From an uncultured Pseudomonadales bacterium (lineage in GTDB: Bacteria; Pseudomonadota; Gammaproteobacteria; Pseudomonadales; Azotimanducaceae), in NCBI GenBank assembly GCA_951813295.1, contig CATOTI010000002.1, positions 4,226,522-4,290,521 on the forward strand: a DNA stretch of 64,000 bases, written 5' to 3'. The position numbers were made by a program, and so were the translations under genes. Shown piece by piece: positions 61,534 to 64,000 of this stretch. The notes under the pieces were generated by a model. It saw only the letters and a program-made list of their open reading frames with translations, made no database searches and was not told the DNA's origin. The stretch's first letter is position 1. Every line of letters starts with the position of its first letter.

Positions 61534-64000
61534 GTGAGAGTGTTGCTCCCCGCTTACGCCGCCGGAGAGTGGGCCTGGCTGAGCGGCTCCGGCCAGGCTT
61601 GCCAGATCGTGGACCGGCAGGGGCTGTGGGGGGCTTCGAGCTACCGGGTGTGGCTACCTTCGCAGGACGCCGTGGTGCGCGTCCCAGGAGAGCGGCTCGC
61701 GCCCCTCGGCACTCAAGACAATAGCGCGGTGGGCTACCAGCTGGTTTACGCCGCTGCCGCTGCGCGCATCGCCGATGCGCTCGAGCGCGACACGTTGGTC
61801 GCCCCACTGGAAGGCACCCTGCTGCCTCTTCCCCATCAGATCGATGCGCTGTCTCGGGCGATGTCTGGAGACCGGGTCCGTTACCTGCTCGCGGATGAGG
61901 TAGGCCTTGGGAAGACGATCGAGGCGGGGCTCATCCTTCGCGAGCTCAAGATTCGGGGACTCGTGAAGCGCGCGCTTGTGGTGGCTCCCACCGGGCTGGT
62001 GACGCAATGGGTCCAGGAGATGCGAACGCACTTCAACGAGGAGTTTCATCTCGTAATCCCCGGCGGCTTCGCGGCGGCTCGCCAGCTTGCCGGCTTCGAT
62101 GAGGCCGAGAATCTCTGGCGCCTCCACGATCAGGTGGTGTGCCCGGTGGACTCCGTCAAGCCCATGGAGAACCGGCGAGGCTGGAGCCATGAGCAGCTCG
62201 CCCGCTACAACCGAGAGCGCTTCCAGGATCTGGTCTCCGCCGGCTGGGACCTGGTGATCGTCGATGAGGCGCACCGGCTCGGCGGAAGTTCCGAGCAGGT
62301 CGCGCGCTATCAGCTGGGCGAGGCGCTGGCCCAGGCGGCGCCCTATCTCTTGCTTCTGTCGGCCACGCCCCACCAAGGCAAGACCGACGCTTTCCGCCGG
62401 CTGCTCGCCTTCCTCGACCCGGAGTCCTTCCCAGACGACGAGTCCGTCACCCACGAGCGGGTCGCGCCCTACGTTGTGCGGACCGAGAAGCGCCGCGCCA
62501 TCGACGAAGACGGGAACGCGCTCTTCAAGCCTCGTCACACCCAGCTTGTCCCCGTGGAGTGGGGTGCCGAGCATGAGGAGCAGCGGGCTCTCTACGAGGC
62601 GGTGACCGAGTACGTCCGCGAGGGATACAATCAGGCGCTGCGCGAGAAGCGGACCGCTGTTGGCTTCTTGATGATCCTGATGCAGCGCCTCGTCACCTCG
62701 AGCACCCGGGCCATTCGCACCTCGCTCGAGCGCCGCCTCGAAGTCCTCGAGCTACCTGAGGGACAGCTTTCGCTCTTTGGCGAAGACATAGGGGACGACT
62801 GGGCCACACTGGATGGCCAGGAACAGATGGAGACGGTACTGAAGGAGCGCTTGCGCGGTCTCAAGAACGAGCGCTCCGAGGTAGAGCTTCTGCTCTCCGC
62901 AGCGCGTCGCTGCGAGGCGCAAGGGCCGGACGTTAAGGCACAGGCATTACTCGACTGGGTTCAGAAGCTCCAGCGCGACGAGAAGGACCCCGATCTCAAG
63001 GTCTTGATCTTCACCGAGTTCGTGCCGACCCAAGCGATGCTGGCAGATTTCCTTCGAGACCGTGGCTTCACTGTCACATGCCTGAACGGGACGATGGGTA
63101 TGGAGGAGCGACGGGGCGTTCAGAAGGCCTTTGCTCGCGAGGCGCAGGTGCTCATCTCGACTGATGCCGGCGGGGAGGGCTTGAACCTCCAGTTCTGCCA
63201 CGTGGTGGTCAACTACGACCTGCCGTGGAACCCGATGAAGCTCGAGCAGCGAATCGGGCGCGTCGACCGTATCGGCCAGACACATGTGGTTCGCGCCCTG
63301 AACATCGCCCTCGAGGACACAGTCGAGCTGCGGGTACGCGAGGTCATCGAAGAGAAGCTTGCGCGGATTCTCGAGGAGTTCGGCGTCGACAAGCTGGCGG
63401 ACGTGCTCGACTCCGAAGAAGGGGAGGTCGATTTCGAGACGCTGTATGCGAGCGCCATGTTGCGACCGGAGGAGGTTGAAGCTCGAGTAGAGAAGCTGGC
63501 CGAGGATCTCCGCCAACGCGCCCAGGCGGCCCGCGAAGGCTCGGGCGTACTCGGCCCCAGCCGTGAGCTCGATCCGGCTACGGCGCAGAAGATTGCGGCC
63601 CATCAGATCCCGTTTTGGACAGAGCGGGCAACTCTTTCTTGGTTACACAGCCAAGAAGAGCGAGGAGCAGAGGTCGAGCCCGATGAAGTCGGCTACCGGC
63701 TTCGCTGGCCCGACAGCCATGAGATCCGAAGGGCTGTCTTCACGCGCGCTGAAGCTGAGCAGCCGGGGACCGAGCACCTTTCGCTGGAGGCCCCCCGGAT
63801 CCGGAGCCTGACGGCGCAGCTGCCCTTTTTTGCCCCGGGGCAGCCTGTCGCCAGTATTGAGATCACCGGTGTCTCTGACAAAGTGGCCGGGATTTGGTCC
63901 CTCTGGCGTGTGGCTCTCCAGACGGAGGAGGGTCGCGAACAGAGGGTTCTTCCGCTCTTTGTCAGCGATGAGGGCAGGGTCCTAGCGCCTACAGCTCGGG
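61534..64000 (+). CDS. brxHII: BREX type 3 SNF2-like helicase BrxHII (3' end beyond window)
   Basis: Open from a GTG at 61534 to the window edge, 822 codons without a stop. Superfamily 2 motifs: I in LLADEVGLGKTIEAGLILREL (120-128), II as DEAH (244-247) in LVIVDEAHRLGG, III in LLLLSATPHQGKTDAF, V in LISTDAGGEGLNLQFC, VI in QRIGRVDRIGQ (572-581). The order is that of SNF2-family translocases. It is the fourth canonical gene of type 3 BREX; pglZ and brxA are expected to follow. A short 72-bp gap separates it from pglXI. Confidence 0.85.
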   Translation, partial: MRVLLPAYAAGEWAWLSGSGQACQIVDRQGLWGASSYRVWLPSQDAVVRVPGERLAPLGTQDNSAVGYQLVYAAAAARIADALERDTLVAPLEGTLLPLPHQIDALSRAMSGDRVRYLLADEVGLGKTIEAGLILRELKIRGLVKRALVVAPTGLVTQWVQEMRTHFNEEFHLVIPGGFAAARQLAGFDEAENLWRLHDQVVCPVDSVKPMENRRGWSHEQLARYNRERFQDLVSAGWDLVIVDEAHRLGGSSEQVARYQLGEALAQAAPYLLLLSATPHQGKTDAFRRLLAFLDPESFPDDESVTHERVAPYVVRTEKRRAIDEDGNALFKPRHTQLVPVEWGAEHEEQRALYEAVTEYVREGYNQALREKRTAVGFLMILMQRLVTSSTRAIRTSLERRLEVLELPEGQLSLFGEDIGDDWATLDGQEQMETVLKERLRGLKNERSEVELLLSAARRCEAQGPDVKAQALLDWVQKLQRDEKDPDLKVLIFTEFVPTQAMLADFLRDRGFTVTCLNGTMGMEERRGVQKAFAREAQVLISTDAGGEGLNLQFCHVVVNYDLPWNPMKLEQRIGRVDRIGQTHVVRALNIALEDTVELRVREVIEEKLARILEEFGVDKLADVLDSEEGEVDFETLYASAMLRPEEVEARVEKLAEDLRQRAQAAREGSGVLGPSRELDPATAQKIAAHQIPFWTERATLSWLHSQEERGAEVEPDEVGYRLRWPDSHEIRRAVFTRAEAEQPGTEHLSLEAPRIRSLTAQLPFFAPGQPVASIEITGVSDKVAGIWSLWRVALQTEEGREQRVLPLFVSDEGRVLAPTAR

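Overview
The window is high-GC DNA from a Gram-negative bacterium, most likely a proteobacterium. The evidence is an outer-membrane beta-barrel gene, lipoproteins, sigma70-like promoter spacing, ATGA/TGATG-coupled operons and proteobacterial IS families (IS3, IS5, IS256, IS481, IS1595). I cannot name the genus. It falls into a metabolic segment (1-5.5 kb) followed by a long, heavily rearranged defence island (5.6-64 kb).

Layout. (1) 1-5457: a truncated alpha/beta hydrolase, a TauD-type dioxygenase, a luciferase-like monooxygenase, a GCS2-type carboxylate-amine ligase and an M14-type deacylase, then tRNA-Ser(UGA). (2) 5.6-7.8 kb: a junction zone with a dispersed repeat, a cas1 scar, a 214-bp duplicate of the start of the first CRISPR gene, an outer-membrane protein gene and broken IS5 and IS481 transposases. 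(3) 7.9-22.8 kb: a nearly complete type III-B CRISPR-Cas locus: a NE0113/Csm6-family ring-nuclease-like gene, cmr1, cas10, an embedded mntA-hepT toxin-antitoxin pair, cmr3-4-5-6, cas6, a CARF/PD-(D/E)XK effector split in two, csx16, cas2, cas1, a degenerate cas1 paralogue, a second cas2, and a three-repeat array. (4) 22.8-32.7 kb: scrap yard: type I R-M pieces (hsdM, hsdR), an IS256-family element, a GIY-YIG gene, half of a second cas1, and the N-terminus of a type II cas9 fused in frame to the helicase end of hsdR. An AlbA-type ATP-binding gene and IS remnants follow. (5) 33-45 kb: a methyltransferase with an XhoI/PaeR7I-like endonuclease, IS elements, higBA, a NERD-helicase, and a DUF2924/serine-recombinase module. 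(6) 45.3-51.5 kb: two pieces of an S8/P-domain protease flanking a minus-strand trlF-albA-(broken DUF1156 methylase) operon and a lipoprotein gene. (7) 52.4-64 kb: the first part of a type 3 BREX system in canonical order brxF-brxC-[ATPase-like gene]-pglXI-brxHII. The helicase runs off the right edge; pglZ and brxA would be expected beyond it.

How the genes work together. In the type III-B locus, Cas6 would cut array transcripts and Cmr1/3/4/5/6 with Cas10 would form the RNA-guided complex. The intact GGDD palm of Cas10 predicts cyclic oligoadenylate signalling to the split CARF nuclease, with the NE0113 and Csx16 proteins likely modulating the messenger. BREX 3, the type II R-M pair, TrlF/AlbA and higBA are independent layers. 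Much of the rest is wreckage of further defence systems (type I R-M, type II CRISPR, type III restriction helicase, PLD nuclease), with recombination junctions often near IS ends or short dispersed repeats.
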